DNA from: Rhodospirillaceae bacterium
GTDB lineage: Bacteria > Pseudomonadota > Alphaproteobacteria > Dongiales > Dongiaceae
Length of the DNA stretch: 64,000 nt
NCBI GenBank assembly: GCA_016712715.1
Contig: JADJQM010000002.1
Coordinates: forward strand, 1,178,001 to 1,242,000
Direction of reading: 5' to 3'
Part shown: one piece after another, positions 17,848 through 27,477 of the stretch
Layout of the letters: each line of letters opens with the position of its first letter
How positions within the stretch are numbered: the stretch's first letter is position 1
The notes under the pieces: generated by a model
What the model saw: the letters and a program-made list of their open reading frames with translations, nothing else
Told to the model about the DNA's origin: nothing
The model's database searches: none
Position numbers and translations under genes: made by a program

Positions 17848-18930
17848 ATGACCATGGATACCGTGCAACCCAATGCCATCGACCCCACGAAGCTCAACGC
17901 GCTCATCGGGCGGATGGTGGGCGACCTCTCGGCCGGTTATGGCGGCGTGATGGTGAGCCTCGGCCACCGGCTCGGCCTCTACCAGGCGATGGCTGGCGCC
18001 GGCCCGCTCAACGCCCGCGAGGTGGCGGCCCGCGCCAACTGCGCCGAGCGCTATGTGCGCGAATGGCTGAACTCCCAGGTGGCCGGTGGCTATTTGGAAT
18101 ATCACGCCATCAGCGAATCCTATGAGCTGACGCCGGAACAGGCTTTCCTGCTCGCCGATCCCGACAGCCCGGTCTTCATCCCCAATGCCTGGGGCACGCC
18201 CGCCTCGATGTGGTTCGACGAGCACAAGGCCATCGAGGCCTTCCGCACCGGCAACGGCATTCCCTGGGGCGATCATGACGGCAGGCTCTATTGCGGTGTC
18301 GCCTCCTTCTACCGCAACGCCTATCGCGCGAGCCTCGTCCCCGACTGGCTGCCCGCCATGGATGGCGTGGTCGAGAAGCTGCAACGCGGCGCCCGCGTCG
18401 CTGATATCGGCTGCGGCCACGGCCATTCGACCGTGCTGATGGCGGAGGCCTTTCCCAAGTCCAAGTTCCACGGCTTCGACACGCATCACCAATCCATCAT
18501 CGAGGCACAGAAGGTCGCAGGCGAAGGCAAGGTCGCGGGGCGCACCACCTTCATGACCGCGCAGGCGGACACGTATCCGGGCAGCGGCTACGACCTCATC
18601 TGCTTCTTCGATTGCCTCCACGACATGGGCGATCCGGTCGCCGCCGCCGCCCATGCCGCCAAGGCGCTCGCCCCCGATGGCACCGTCATGCTGGTGGAGC
18701 CCTTCGCCAACGACAAGGTCGAGGACAATATCTCACCCGTGGCCCGCATCTATTACGCGGCCTCGACCATGATCTGCTGCGCGCATGCGATCTCGGAAGG
18801 CGGCCGCCTGGTGCTGGGCGCCCAGGCGGGCGAGGCGCGCTTGGCCGACGTGTTCCGCAAAGCGGGCTTCACCCGCTTCCGCCGCGCGGCGGCGACACCC
18901 TTCAACCTCATCCTCGAAGCCAGGCTCTGA
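17848..18930 (+). CDS. SAM-dependent methyltransferase with N-terminal winged-helix domain
   Basis: 360 aa. Residues 20-100 form a dimerisation/winged-helix module (YQAMAGAGPLNAREVAARAN, YVREWLNSQVAGGYLEY) as in Rv2258c-like methyltransferases. The Rossmann methyltransferase follows, with motif I VADIGCGHGHSTVLMAEAFP near residue 190 and motif II GFDTH. The acceptor is unknown. ATG 17848 and an ATG two codons later are both possible; an AAGGAGAT ribosome-binding site lies just upstream. Divergent from the GlxA-type regulator. Confidence 0.87.
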   Translation: MTMDTVQPNAIDPTKLNALIGRMVGDLSAGYGGVMVSLGHRLGLYQAMAGAGPLNAREVAARANCAERYVREWLNSQVAGGYLEYHAISESYELTPEQAFLLADPDSPVFIPNAWGTPASMWFDEHKAIEAFRTGNGIPWGDHDGRLYCGVASFYRNAYRASLVPDWLPAMDGVVEKLQRGARVADIGCGHGHSTVLMAEAFPKSKFHGFDTHHQSIIEAQKVAGEGKVAGRTTFMTAQADTYPGSGYDLICFFDCLHDMGDPVAAAAHAAKALAPDGTVMLVEPFANDKVEDNISPVARIYYAASTMICCAHAISEGGRLVLGAQAGEARLADVFRKAGFTRFRRAAATPFNLILEARL

Positions 18931-18931
18931 T

Positions 18932-18961
18932 GGAATAGACTCTGGCGGAATAGACTCTGGC
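18932..18961. repeat. Perfect 15-bp tandem duplication
   Basis: GGAATAGACTCTGGC occurs twice head to tail (18932-18946 and 18947-18961) immediately after the methyltransferase stop. It resembles a small replication-slippage duplication. Confidence 0.85.
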
Positions 18962-18981
18962 GCGCCGAGCCGCGGCACCCC

Positions 18982-20220
18982 TCACGCGATGAGCGGTGCC
19001 GCGGCCGGTCGCGCCGTTGGCACGGGCTTGAACGTCATCGCGATGAGGAAGGCACCCAGGCCCAGGCCGAACGAGGCGATATAGAGCCAGGTGTAGCTGG
19101 CAAACGTATCGAAGATGAGGCCGCCCGCGACCGGCCCCGCCGCCATGCCGAGGCTGCCCGCCATCGCCGTCCCGCCGATCACCGTCCCCATCATCTTCAA
19201 GGGGAAGTTCTCGCGCGCCAGCACGGCGTAAAGCGGCATGGTGCCGGCATAGATGAAGCCGAAGATCGCCGCGATGACATAGAAGGCGCTCAAGGATCCG
19301 GCGAACACATAAGCGAGCGCCCCGAAGGCCTGCAGCAGCAGGCCAATGACCAGCAGGCGCTTGGCGCCGAACCGGTCGCCGAGAATGCCGAAGGCGACGC
19401 GCCCGCCCATGCCGGCCAACCCTTCCAGGCTGTAGATGGAGACAGCGGCGATGAGCGGGATGCCACAGGTGACGGCATAGCTCACCGTGTGGAAGATCGG
19501 CCCGGAATGCGTGGCGCAGCAGAAGAAATTGGTGAGCAGCAGGATGATGAAGGGCGGCGATTTCAGCACTTCTCTCACCGACATCCCGGCCGGTTGCGCC
19601 TCGCCGGCCGGCATCGCGGCAGGTGCCGCCTCCAGCGCCGGCGGCCGCCGCACCAGCAGCGAGACCGGAATCATCACCACCGCGCACAGCAGTGCGATGA
19701 TCTGCAGCGAGGCGCGCCAGTCCTGATTGGTCTCGATGAGCCAGGCCGCGAAGGGCGACATGGTCATCGGCGCCATGCCCATGCCGGCCGAGACCAGCGA
19801 GACCGCGAGGCTGCGATGGGTGTCGAACCAGCCGGTGACGCAGGCCATCATCGGCGCAAAGATCGCGGCGACCGCCGCTCCCACCAGCAATCCGAAGATC
19901 AGCTGGAACGCCAGCAATGAGGTGACCAGGCTGGCGAGCCCCAGGCTCACAGCAAGGAGGGCCGAGCCCATGACCGCGACGGGACGCGGCCCCACCCGGT
20001 CCGAGAGGCCGCCCCAGGCCATGCTGGCAAAGGCCAGCGACAGGAAGCCGATGGTCATGGCGCTGGAAACGCCCGTCACCGACCAGCCGGTCTCGGCGGC
20101 GATCGGCTGCAGGAAGACCGGCAGCGAAAACATGGCGCCGATGGCAAGGCACCCCAGCACGCCGCCCGCAGCGACGATCACCCAGCGATAGCGGGATTGG
20201 CTCATGATCGGGTCTCCCAT
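18982..20220 (-). CDS. MFS transporter
   Basis: 412 aa with twelve hydrophobic segments and a central polar loop at about residues 195-220. The loop between helices 2 and 3 reads WGGLSDRVGPRPVAVMG, a clear MFS motif A, mirrored in the second half by GILGDRFGAKRLLVIG. The overall look is that of monocarboxylate/oxalate-formate (OFA)-like carriers. Inner membrane; substrate unknown. Possible starts are MGDP (20220) or MSQS (20205); the latter has the better N-terminus. Ends convergent with the methyltransferase. Confidence 0.9.
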   Translation of the reverse strand: MGDPIMSQSRYRWVIVAAGGVLGCLAIGAMFSLPVFLQPIAAETGWSVTGVSSAMTIGFLSLAFASMAWGGLSDRVGPRPVAVMGSALLAVSLGLASLVTSLLAFQLIFGLLVGAAVAAIFAPMMACVTGWFDTHRSLAVSLVSAGMGMAPMTMSPFAAWLIETNQDWRASLQIIALLCAVVMIPVSLLVRRPPALEAAPAAMPAGEAQPAGMSVREVLKSPPFIILLLTNFFCCATHSGPIFHTVSYAVTCGIPLIAAVSIYSLEGLAGMGGRVAFGILGDRFGAKRLLVIGLLLQAFGALAYVFAGSLSAFYVIAAIFGFIYAGTMPLYAVLARENFPLKMMGTVIGGTAMAGSLGMAAGPVAGGLIFDTFASYTWLYIASFGLGLGAFLIAMTFKPVPTARPAAAPLIA

Positions 20221-20280
20221 CGAGTGCGCAGGTTTCGGTCCGGATCAGGCCGCGCATTATGTTGATATCAACCTAACAGG

Positions 20281-20694
20281 TCAACCCGGCATCTTGTCGA
20301 AGGCGGTGAGGGTGGGGTCGAGCCGGTCCCAGGCATGACCGCGCGCATGATAGGTCACCGCCTGCGGCTGGTAGCGGGCTGGATCGTCGAGGCTCGCGGC
20401 CGTGATGGAGAAGAGATCCGGCATGGCGGCGAAGGTGAGATAGACCGGCGATCCGCAGATGGGACAGAAGGCGTGGCTCTTCATGTTGCCGCTGTCGGCG
20501 GCAAGGCGCCATTCCGTGGCTTTCCCCTCGACCTTCACGGCGCTTCTGCCTGCGAAGGTGAGGTAGGAGCCGTGCCCCGTGCCGCTCCGCTGCTGGCAAT
20601 GGCGGCACTGGCAATCGTTCTGGAAGATCGGCTCAGCATCGATCTCATAGCGCACGGCGCCGCAGGCGCAGCCGCCGGTAAAGGCCTCGCTCAT
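20281..20694 (-). CDS. GFA family zinc-binding protein
   Basis: 137 aa. Zinc-ligand cysteines of the glutathione-dependent formaldehyde-activating enzyme/centromere protein V fold are all present: GGCACGAVRYEI, CQCRHCQQRSG and FCPICGSPVYL. Most bacterial members have no proven formaldehyde activity. It lies 31 bp downstream of the SRPBCC gene on the same strand, so it is probably the third gene of the ArsR-SRPBCC-GFA operon. Confidence 0.92.
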   Translation of the reverse strand: MSEAFTGGCACGAVRYEIDAEPIFQNDCQCRHCQQRSGTGHGSYLTFAGRSAVKVEGKATEWRLAADSGNMKSHAFCPICGSPVYLTFAAMPDLFSITAASLDDPARYQPQAVTYHARGHAWDRLDPTLTAFDKMPG

Positions 20695-20725
20695 CTCGTC
20701 TCTCTCCTTGAGTATGCGAAAGGGG

Positions 20726-21205
20726 TCAGTCTTGCTGGCCGGCGATGGTGCCGAGATTGTGGACGACCTTCTTCCACCCGTTGCTCATGCTGGTATAGGC
20801 CGTCTCGTTCCGGGGCAGATCGAAGCCCGCATGGACGACCTTGAGCCGCGTGCCCACGCCGACCGAGGTCAGCGCGAAGGTGACGGTGGTGTCGAGCAGC
20901 GAGCCATAGCCGACATTCGCCGCATGCCCGCCGCGCCAGGCATAGACCAGGCGCTGGTTCGGCACGACCTCAAGGATCTCGCAGCGGATGATCCCGTCCC
21001 AGCCGCCTGCCGCCGTCGTCTGGAAGGTGAAGCGGTTGCCGACGCGCGCCTCAAAGCCGGTCGGCTGCATCATCCAGCGCGCCATCAGCGCCCCATCGGT
21101 GAGCGCCCGCCAGATCGTCTCCGGCGCATGATGGAACACCTCATCGACGACGATCTGCTGGACGCCAGAATCTTGCGACGTGGATTTCAACGCGGAATCG
21201 GTCAT
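20726..21205 (-). CDS. SRPBCC/AHSA1-domain protein
   Basis: 159 aa. The START-like fold signature of AHSA1-type proteins is seen in VDEVFHHAPETIWRALTDG, RWMMQPTGFEARVGNRFTF and NGWKKVVHNLGTI. These bind hydrophobic ligands, but the ligand here is unknown. Its ATG overlaps the stop codon of the ArsR regulator by 4 nt, the usual ArsR-SRPBCC coupling. Confidence 0.9.
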   Translation of the reverse strand: MTDSALKSTSQDSGVQQIVVDEVFHHAPETIWRALTDGALMARWMMQPTGFEARVGNRFTFQTTAAGGWDGIIRCEILEVVPNQRLVYAWRGGHAANVGYGSLLDTTVTFALTSVGVGTRLKVVHAGFDLPRNETAYTSMSNGWKKVVHNLGTIAGQQD

Positions 21206-21567
21206 GGGTCGATATCCTTCAGCAAGGTGCGGAGGTCGGCAAACCGGTCGCGCCAGAAGATGCCGTAATGGCTCATCCAGTCGAAGAGGGGGGCAAGGCC
21301 CTTGGGCTCCGCCCGGTAAAACACCTGGCGCCCCTGCGCCCGCTCAGCCACCAGGCCCGCAAGCTTCAGGGATTTGAGATGCTGCGAAATGGCCCCCTGG
21401 CTCACCCCGCTCCCTTCGGTGAGGTCCCGGACCGAGATCTCATCCGTCCCCACAATGCGCTCAAACACAGCCCGCCGCGTGGGATCGGCCAGGGTCTTCA
21501 TCACGGCATCAATGGGGCGGGGCTTGTCATGCGGAGAATGATTAGCAGATGCTAATGCATTAGTCAA
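21202..21567 (-). CDS. ArsR family transcriptional regulator
   Basis: 121 aa. The winged helix reads LADPTRRAVFERIVGTDEIS, VSQGAISQHLKSLKLAGLV and GRQVFYRAEPKGLAPL, with no metal-binding Cys pair, typical of ArsR regulators linked to SRPBCC proteins. ATG 21567 lies inside an operator-like dyad, so a downstream Met (21501) is a possible alternative start, or the transcript may be leaderless. It probably represses its own operon (ArsR-SRPBCC-GFA). Confidence 0.9.
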   Translation of the reverse strand: MTNALASANHSPHDKPRPIDAVMKTLADPTRRAVFERIVGTDEISVRDLTEGSGVSQGAISQHLKSLKLAGLVAERAQGRQVFYRAEPKGLAPLFDWMSHYGIFWRDRFADLRTLLKDIDP

Positions 21568-21576
21568 TGCTAATTA
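21541..21576. promoter_or_regulatory. Operator-like dyads at the ArsR start
   Basis: ATTAGCAGATGCTAAT (21541-21556) has perfect 7-bp arms. A second dyad ATTAGTCAATGCTAAT (21560-21575) shares the ATTAG/CTAAT ends and contains the ArsR start codon. These are likely autoregulatory sites, with centres 19 bp apart. Confidence 0.7.
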
Positions 21577-21692
21577 ATTAAAAATCGTGTACCGAGAATC
21601 TTAAAATCTTGGGACTGAAGGCCGTGAGCTCTATGCTCAGTTGTAGGCATTACGATCCTGCTTTTCAGGCAGCCCGGAACTGGTGAATCACA

Positions 21693-24420
21693 ATGCGCGG
21701 TCACCACCACGATTCTGTTATCGCCGCCCTAAGGCGAATTTCGGCAAACGATCTTCAGATGCTCGCGGAAGATATGGCGTGCGTAAAGTTTCCAGCCCGC
21801 TTTCGACAGGGGAACACTGATGCGGAGGGGCCGCAATGTCAATCAGCAGACAACTAAGAACTGGCCCGACGCGTGTGTCTCGACTGGCGATGGTGAAGTC
21901 GACGGTATCGAAGCAACGCGCCAAGATCGCTGGGCGGATCACCTGGAGGAAGATTTAAAGAAGGCGCGCGGTTACGGCAATGACAAGTTGACGGGCTATT
22001 TCTTTGTCGGTGGCAATGCGGCTAGTAAGCCGTCCGCAGAGGATGTTCCTAACTGGACCAATAAGTTCGCAGCATTGGGTATTCCACGAGATCGCATCAC
22101 GCTGTTGATTGGCAATGATCTTGTCTCAGAGTTGGAACGGCCGGAATATGCTCAGATATTACTGAGGCGCCTCGGAATAGTTCCTGTGAGCTGCTGGTAT
22201 GAACCCCTTGGTCGATCCGAGATAATCAAGCGGCCATTGGGCGCATTTGGGCCGTCAATGGAGGAATTTGTAAACGGACAAGTCGGCGCACCCGCCATTC
22301 TCGTTGAGGTCGAAACTAGACTCGTGAACGAGGGTGTTGCATTCGTTCGGGGGTATGGTGCTGCTGGCAAGACCACTCTTGCTTATCTTATTGGCCTAAG
22401 TATTGATCGTGCGCCGATGTCGGTCTGGTACTGCGACCTAGCGACTAAAACGGATGCGCCAAGTGCAATAGCGCTCAATGAACTAGTGGAGCTTGCTGGG
22501 CCTGGGGCGTTGTTCATCGTCGACAATGTCCATATTGATGAAACTCTAGCGGCAAGAATTGAAAAGCAATGGCGAGATTTTGCCAAGGTGCTGGGCGCCA
22601 CGCTCTTCCTCTTGGGGCGTGTTACAACGCACTCGAAGGATGGACCGCTGGATCACATCGAGAGCATTGAGCTAAGGGCCGGGTTTGATGAAATGCGTTC
22701 TGTCGTACGGCGGCTCGCAGCGCGATCAAATGCTGCATCACTACCAATCGCAGATGAAGTTGTTGCTAAGTGGGCTGGAACATTTGGTGGGAATGAAGAC
22801 CCAGATAAGACAGCAGTCGATCTCATAGCGTTCACTGCCTCAGTCGATAGGCGGCTATGTGATTTTATTGTTGGCGACTATCGCCTTTCGGCGGCAGACG
22901 CGATCGATGGAATTCGAGCACGATACTTGCAGCCACTGGCCGATGACAAGGAGCTTGGAAACCTACTTGCACTCGCGACACTCGCTGAATTTGAGATTGA
23001 GGCTACGGACGATCTGTTACCCAACACAATTAAGAGATTAGATCGTTCAACGAACGAACTTGGGATCGTGTTGCACGGCCAGAACCGCTTTAACGGAGGC
23101 CGTACGTATCGCCTAATTCATGCGGCCATTGGCGATCTCCTTCTCCAGGCCGCAGGGAACGCCGTTCATATCGAGACCCAACTTGCTGAGATTTGTAGCC
23201 GAAGCCCTGCCACGGGACTACGCATAATGGCGGCGCTGCGCAAGGCAGACGATGAAAGTGACCGCATTTCCCTGGTCGAGAGGTGCATCTTGGATGCGCT
23301 CGCAGAAGGTGACATCGCGCGTGATGCCGCCAACCTTTATGAGCTAGCGGCGTTGGTTCGACACGCCCTAACCACTAAGATTCGTACACCTCAAGATTTG
23401 GACCGTCATTTGGCAAAGAGTATGCGACTCTTCAATCTACTCGAAAGCGTCCGAGACCTATGGGGCGTGACCAATTTTCTCTCATGGATCAGCAAATTAG
23501 GCCTATCAGCGATCGCGGATCTTGTTTGCGCGCAAGCTGCAGCGGCTGGAACTGCGGCGCATGAAGCGATTTACCGCGCCTCGGTAATCGACGCATGTGC
23601 TCTGATCCGAACGGCTCCGAGTCCACACCTAGTGCTCCACAGCATCGCCGTTGAGCGCTGGTCCGAGGGCCACGCCATATCGCCATCTCAGCCGATTGGA
23701 GAGGTCGTTGGCGCAATAACTTATCTTGAGGATGTGGGTTTCAAACATCTCGCAACCTCGCCGGCGCTGAGACAAGTTAGCTTAGCTGAACCACGACAAT
23801 GGTCGAGGTGTGACCTCAGTCATCTTTCGCATCTAGTCAGGTTGTCGCAATGCTCGCAGGTCGAAAGTAATCATCTGGTAGAAGTTTTAGCCGAAAGCGG
23901 CTGGATCCATAAGGCATTTGAAGACGGTCCCATTGGGTCTCTGTGCGGTGCGCTGCTCTCACTCGCGAATCACGCACCCAGTAGCCTCCGGGCCATCCTT
24001 CTTGTGCCATCGCTCGATAGTCGAGTGGCTCGCGAGATTCACGCTCCGCGTGAGGGCCGCGCCAAGCGTGCAGCGCGCGGTATCTGTTTGGCCGGAGCAT
24101 ATTCGGCGCTTGGTGGTAGAGTGGCAAAGGAGCCTCCCCTGTCAATGGAGCCCGCCACCGCGGAGTGGTTTCTAAACGATTTAATTATGAAGAAGCGGCC
24201 GTCGGAACTCGGCATGTACGAGTTACAATTTTGGCTCGGCTTAAAAGCACTTTATGAAGCTGGGATCGGCCCAAGCGCGATGAAGTTGAGCCTGGGAGAG
24301 GCATTTCTGGCGAAACTAACCGCGTCAACTGTTCCAACTAGTCAGGCGGCAGTAATTAAGCAAGAGCTTGTGGCTTGGCTCAACGCGCGCAAAGCGGACG
24401 GATGGCTGAAAGATTTGTAG
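21693..24420 (+). CDS. Putative nuclease-STAND P-loop NTPase, lone defence-type gene (N-terminal frame change at 21827-21830)
   Basis: 866 aa are open from ATG 21820, but the frame from ATG 21693 (LRRISANDLQMLAEDMA, KFPARFRQGNTDAE) continues it if one G is removed from the GGGG at 21827-21830, giving Glu-Gly-Arg-Asn and about 908 aa. Corrected layout: residues 1-175 resemble a PD-(D/E)XK-type nuclease fold (NWPDA, then DGEVDGIEATRQ, then LTGYFFV). A STAND NTPase follows with Walker A GYGAAGKTTLAYL (about 221), Walker B ALFIVDNVHID (about 272) and sensor Arg in LFLLGR. A winged-helix end YRLIHAAIGDLLL follows, then about 430 helical residues of unknown fold, a possible sensor. GC content is visibly lower than both flanks and codons are more AT-rich, suggesting transfer. 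No toxin, methylase or other partner gene is adjacent. Function is inference by analogy with Avs-like defence NTPases. Confidence 0.72.
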
Positions 24421-24534
24421 GAATCGAAGGGCTGCGTCTCGCCGCCTATCAATCGAGCGAATCTTGGGCCATTTGGCGTTATCCGCTCGGCATCAGCTGC
24501 TATTCCGCGTGTCACTGAGATCAATGGTTGCCCC

Positions 24535-25429
24535 TCATCCCCCACAAACCTCCTTCACACACCCCCTCAGCCACCGATGCGCGGGATCCGCATCCAGTCT
24601 TGGGTGCCAGAGCAGCGAGATGGTGATCTCCGGCAAGGCGATCGGCAAAGGGAAGCTCACCATCCCGGCGCGCAGATTGCCGGTCTGGCGTTCGGGGACG
24701 GTGGCGATGAGGTCGGTGGCGCGCGCCAGCGCCAGGGCTTCGCCGAAATCGCCGACGATGGTGGCGATCTCGCGCGTCAAGCCCAGCGGCGCCAGGGCGG
24801 TGTCGACCAGCCCCCGATCGTCGCCGCGCCGTGAGACGAGGATGTGGCGGCCGGCGGCGTAGCGCGCTGGAGTGAGCTTCGCCTTCGCCTTGACGAGCGG
24901 GTGGGCCTTGCGCACGACACCGACGAAGCGGTCGCGGAACAGCGCCAGCGTGCGGAGCTCCGGTCCCAGCGTCGCAGCCACGACACCGGTCTCGAGATCG
25001 ACGCTGCCATCGCGTAAAGGTGTGCTGTCCATGTCCGGCTTCGGCACGAAGCGGAGGCGCACGCCCGGCGCCTCGCGGCCGACGCGGGCGACGAGCCTTG
25101 CCCCGAAATTCTCGACGAAGCCATCGCGGTTCCTGAGCGTGAAGCTGCGCTTGAGCTGCGTGAGGTCGAGCATCGCCGCCGGCCGCAATACGGCCACCGT
25201 CGCCGCCACCAGCTCGGCGACCTGAGATCGGAGTTCCAGCGCGCGGTGTCGGCACCAGGCCGCGCCCGGCGCGCACCAGGAGCGGATCGCCCATCGTCTC
25301 GCGGAGGCGGGCCAATGCCCGGCTCATCGCCGAGGGGCTGAGGCGGAGATGCTTTGCCGCCCGCGCGACGCTGCCCTCGCGCAGCAGCACGTCGAGGGTG
25401 ATGAGCAAATTAAGATCGGGATGGGCCAT
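24535..25429 (-). pseudogene. LysR family regulator, frame broken at about 25239-25248
   Basis: From ATG 25429 the DNA-binding domain is intact: NLLITLDVLLREGSVARAAK, LSPSAMSRALARLRETMGDP and LLVRAGRGLVPTPRA. The frame then changes. The effector domain (LELRSQVAELVAATVAVLRP onwards, with the C-terminus LLWHPRLDADPAHRWLRGCV) lies in the other frame to 24535. Adding one CG dinucleotide within CGCGCG restores VPTPRALEL and a 298-aa protein of normal LysR length; deleting one base would also restore the frame. Divergent from the MFS exporter at 25565, its probable target. Confidence 0.85.
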
Positions 25430-25564
25430 GGCGGCAGCCTAGCATGGCAGGCGATTGAGATATAGCGTCAGACGCACGAATAGAGTGCAAATGCTGCGCC
25501 TTCCGCCCTGTCTGGCCCGGCGCTAGATTTTCGGAAACCTCACCAGAAGATCGAGCCTATTCAA

Positions 25565-27006
25565 ATGACAAGTCTTGCAGAACAGGATGTGGGCGCCGCC
25601 CCGGGTACCGGATTGACCGTCTCGGCGCGGCTGGCGCTGGCCGCCCTCTCACTCTCCATGTTGCTGGCTGCCCTTGGCACCAGCATCGCCAATGTCGGCC
25701 TGCCGACCCTGGCTGAGGCCTTCGGCGCCAGCTTCCAGGACGTGCAATGGGTGGTGCTGGCCTATCTCCTTTCCATCACCACCCTCATCGTCAGCGTGGG
25801 GCGCCTCGGCGATCTCATCGGCCGCCGGCGCCTGCTGCTGGCCGGCATCAGCCTCTTCACGCTGGCGTCGGTTTTGTCGGGCCTCGCCCCCAGCCTCGGC
25901 CTCCTCATCGCGGCCCGCGCAATGCAGGGGCTGGGTGCCGCCATCATGATGGCGCTCACCATGGCCATGGTCGGCGAGACGGTGCCGAAGGCCAAGACCG
26001 GCAGCGCCATGGGGCTGCTCGGCACCATGTCGGCGATCGGCACGGCGCTGGGGCCGACACTGGGCGGTGCGCTCATCACCGGCTTCGGCTGGCAGGCCTT
26101 GTTCCTCATCAACCTGCCGCTGGGCCTCGCCGCCCTCGCGCTGGCTTGGCGTTATCTGCCCATCGATCGCGCCGCCGCGAACGCCCCCGGCGCCAACGCA
26201 GCCCGCGCGCGCTTCGATTATGCCGGCACGCTGATCCTCGCCTTGACGCTCACCGCCTATGCCCTGGCCATGACCTTGGGCCGCGGCAGTTTCGGCCCGC
26301 TCAACCTCGCTTTGCTGGCGGCTTCCCTGACCTGTGGCGGGCTCTTCGTGCTGGTCCAGGCGAAGGTCGCATCGCCCCTCATCCGCCTTAGCGCCTTCCG
26401 CGACCGGGCCTTGAGCGCCAGCCTGGTCATGAACGCGCTGGTCGCCACGGTGATGATGGCAACCCTCGTGGTCGGCCCCTTTATCTCGCCCGCTCGCTGG
26501 GGCTGGCTGCAGCGATGGTGGGGCTCGTCATGTCGATCGGCCCGATCATCTCGGCGCTCTCCGGAATTGTCGCCGGCCGCCTGGTCGACCGCTTCGGCGC
26601 GTCCTTCATGGTCATCGCCGGCCTGGTCGCCATGGTGGCGGGCGCCATGGGCCTTGCTTCCCTGCCGGGGATGTTCGGCCTTGCCGGCTATATCGCCGCC
26701 ATCGCGCTGCTCACCCCCGGCTACCAGCTGTTCCAGGCCGCCAACAACACGGCCGTGATGATGGAGGTGCGGGCAGAGCAACGCGGCGTCATCTCCGGCC
26801 TTCTCAACCTCTCGCGCAATCTCGGCCTCGTCAGCGGCGCGTCGCTCATGGGGGCGGTGTTCGCGATTGCCTCCGGTGCCAGCGATATCGCCATCGCGGA
26901 TCCGCTCACCGTGGCCACCGGCATGGCGATGACCTTCTTGGTCGCGGGGTTCATGATCCTGGCGGCGCTTGGCCTGGCACTCGCCGCCCGCCAGCGCGCG
27001 GCGTGA
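25565..27006 (+). pseudogene. DHA2-like MFS drug exporter, frameshifted at 26480-26482
   Basis: First frame: LAALGTSIANVGLPTLAEAF (the N-terminal DHA2 signature), GRLGDLIGRRRLLLAGISLF (motif A) and the GTMSAIGTALGPTLGG antiporter motif C. After VVGPF the frame changes. The second half, YLARSLGLAAAMVGLVMSIG onwards with GRLVDRFGASFMV, is in the other frame to 27006. One extra T in the TTT run gives VVGPFYLARSLG and a 480-aa, about 14-helix transporter. Probably an intact efflux pump with a sequence error. Likely controlled by the divergent LysR. Confidence 0.85.
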
Positions 27007-27013
27007 GATAAGA

Positions 27014-27038
27014 AAGCCGGGCACTGAGCCCGGCTTCT
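27014..27038. terminator. Terminator after the MFS exporter
   Basis: AAGCCGGGC (27014-27022) pairs with GCCCGGCTT (27028-27036) and is followed by CTT. It is almost identical to the hairpin at 27970-27994 on the other side of the ArsR-SRPBCC pair. Confidence 0.75.
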
Positions 27039-27092
27039 TGATCCCTCATTTCCACTTGTTCGTGCCTTCTCCCTTGCGCGCCGCCAATCCGG

Positions 27093-27130
27093 GTGCTACA
27101 TACTGAACCAGATGGTTCAGTATGTAGCAC
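27093..27130. promoter_or_regulatory. Perfect 17-bp inverted repeat spanning the ArsR start codon
   Basis: GTGCTACATACTGAACC (27093-27109), spacer AGAT, GGTTCAGTATGTAGCAC (27114-27130). The ATG of the ArsR gene begins at 27112, inside the spacer. It is an obvious autoregulatory operator, and in RNA it would form a very stable hairpin over the start codon. Confidence 0.85.
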
Positions 27131-27477
27131 CTCGTCTCGATGCCTCGTTCGCCGCGCTCTCGGACGCCACAAGGCGTGGCGTTCTGAAGCAGCTTGCGCG
27201 AGCAGACGCCACGATCACGGAGCTCGCCGAGAAGTTCCACATGACCCTCACGGGCATGAAGAAGCATGTCGGCGTCCTGGAGGCTGCCGGGTTCGTCACC
27301 ACGGAGAAGGTCGGGCGCGTGCGAACCTGCCGGCTCGGCCAGTCCCGGCTGGCGGAAGAGGCGGCCTGGATCGAGAGCTACCGTCAGCTCTGGGATGCCC
27401 GCTTCGATGGGTTGGACAGGGTGATCGAGGACATGAAACGGAAGGAGAAGGGCGATGGGCGCAGGAAGAGATCGTGA
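27112..27477 (+). CDS. ArsR family transcriptional regulator
   Basis: 121 aa. Winged helix: DASFAALSDATRRGVLKQLA, TELAEKFHMTLTGMKKHVGV and TTEKVGRVRTCRLGQSRLAE. No metal-binding Cys motif. The start lies in the centre of a 38-bp dyad, so transcription is probably leaderless or the ribosome-binding site is unconventional. It overlaps the SRPBCC gene by 23 nt and forms the second ArsR-SRPBCC pair of the window. Confidence 0.92.
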   Translation: MVQYVAPRLDASFAALSDATRRGVLKQLARADATITELAEKFHMTLTGMKKHVGVLEAAGFVTTEKVGRVRTCRLGQSRLAEEAAWIESYRQLWDARFDGLDRVIEDMKRKEKGDGRRKRS

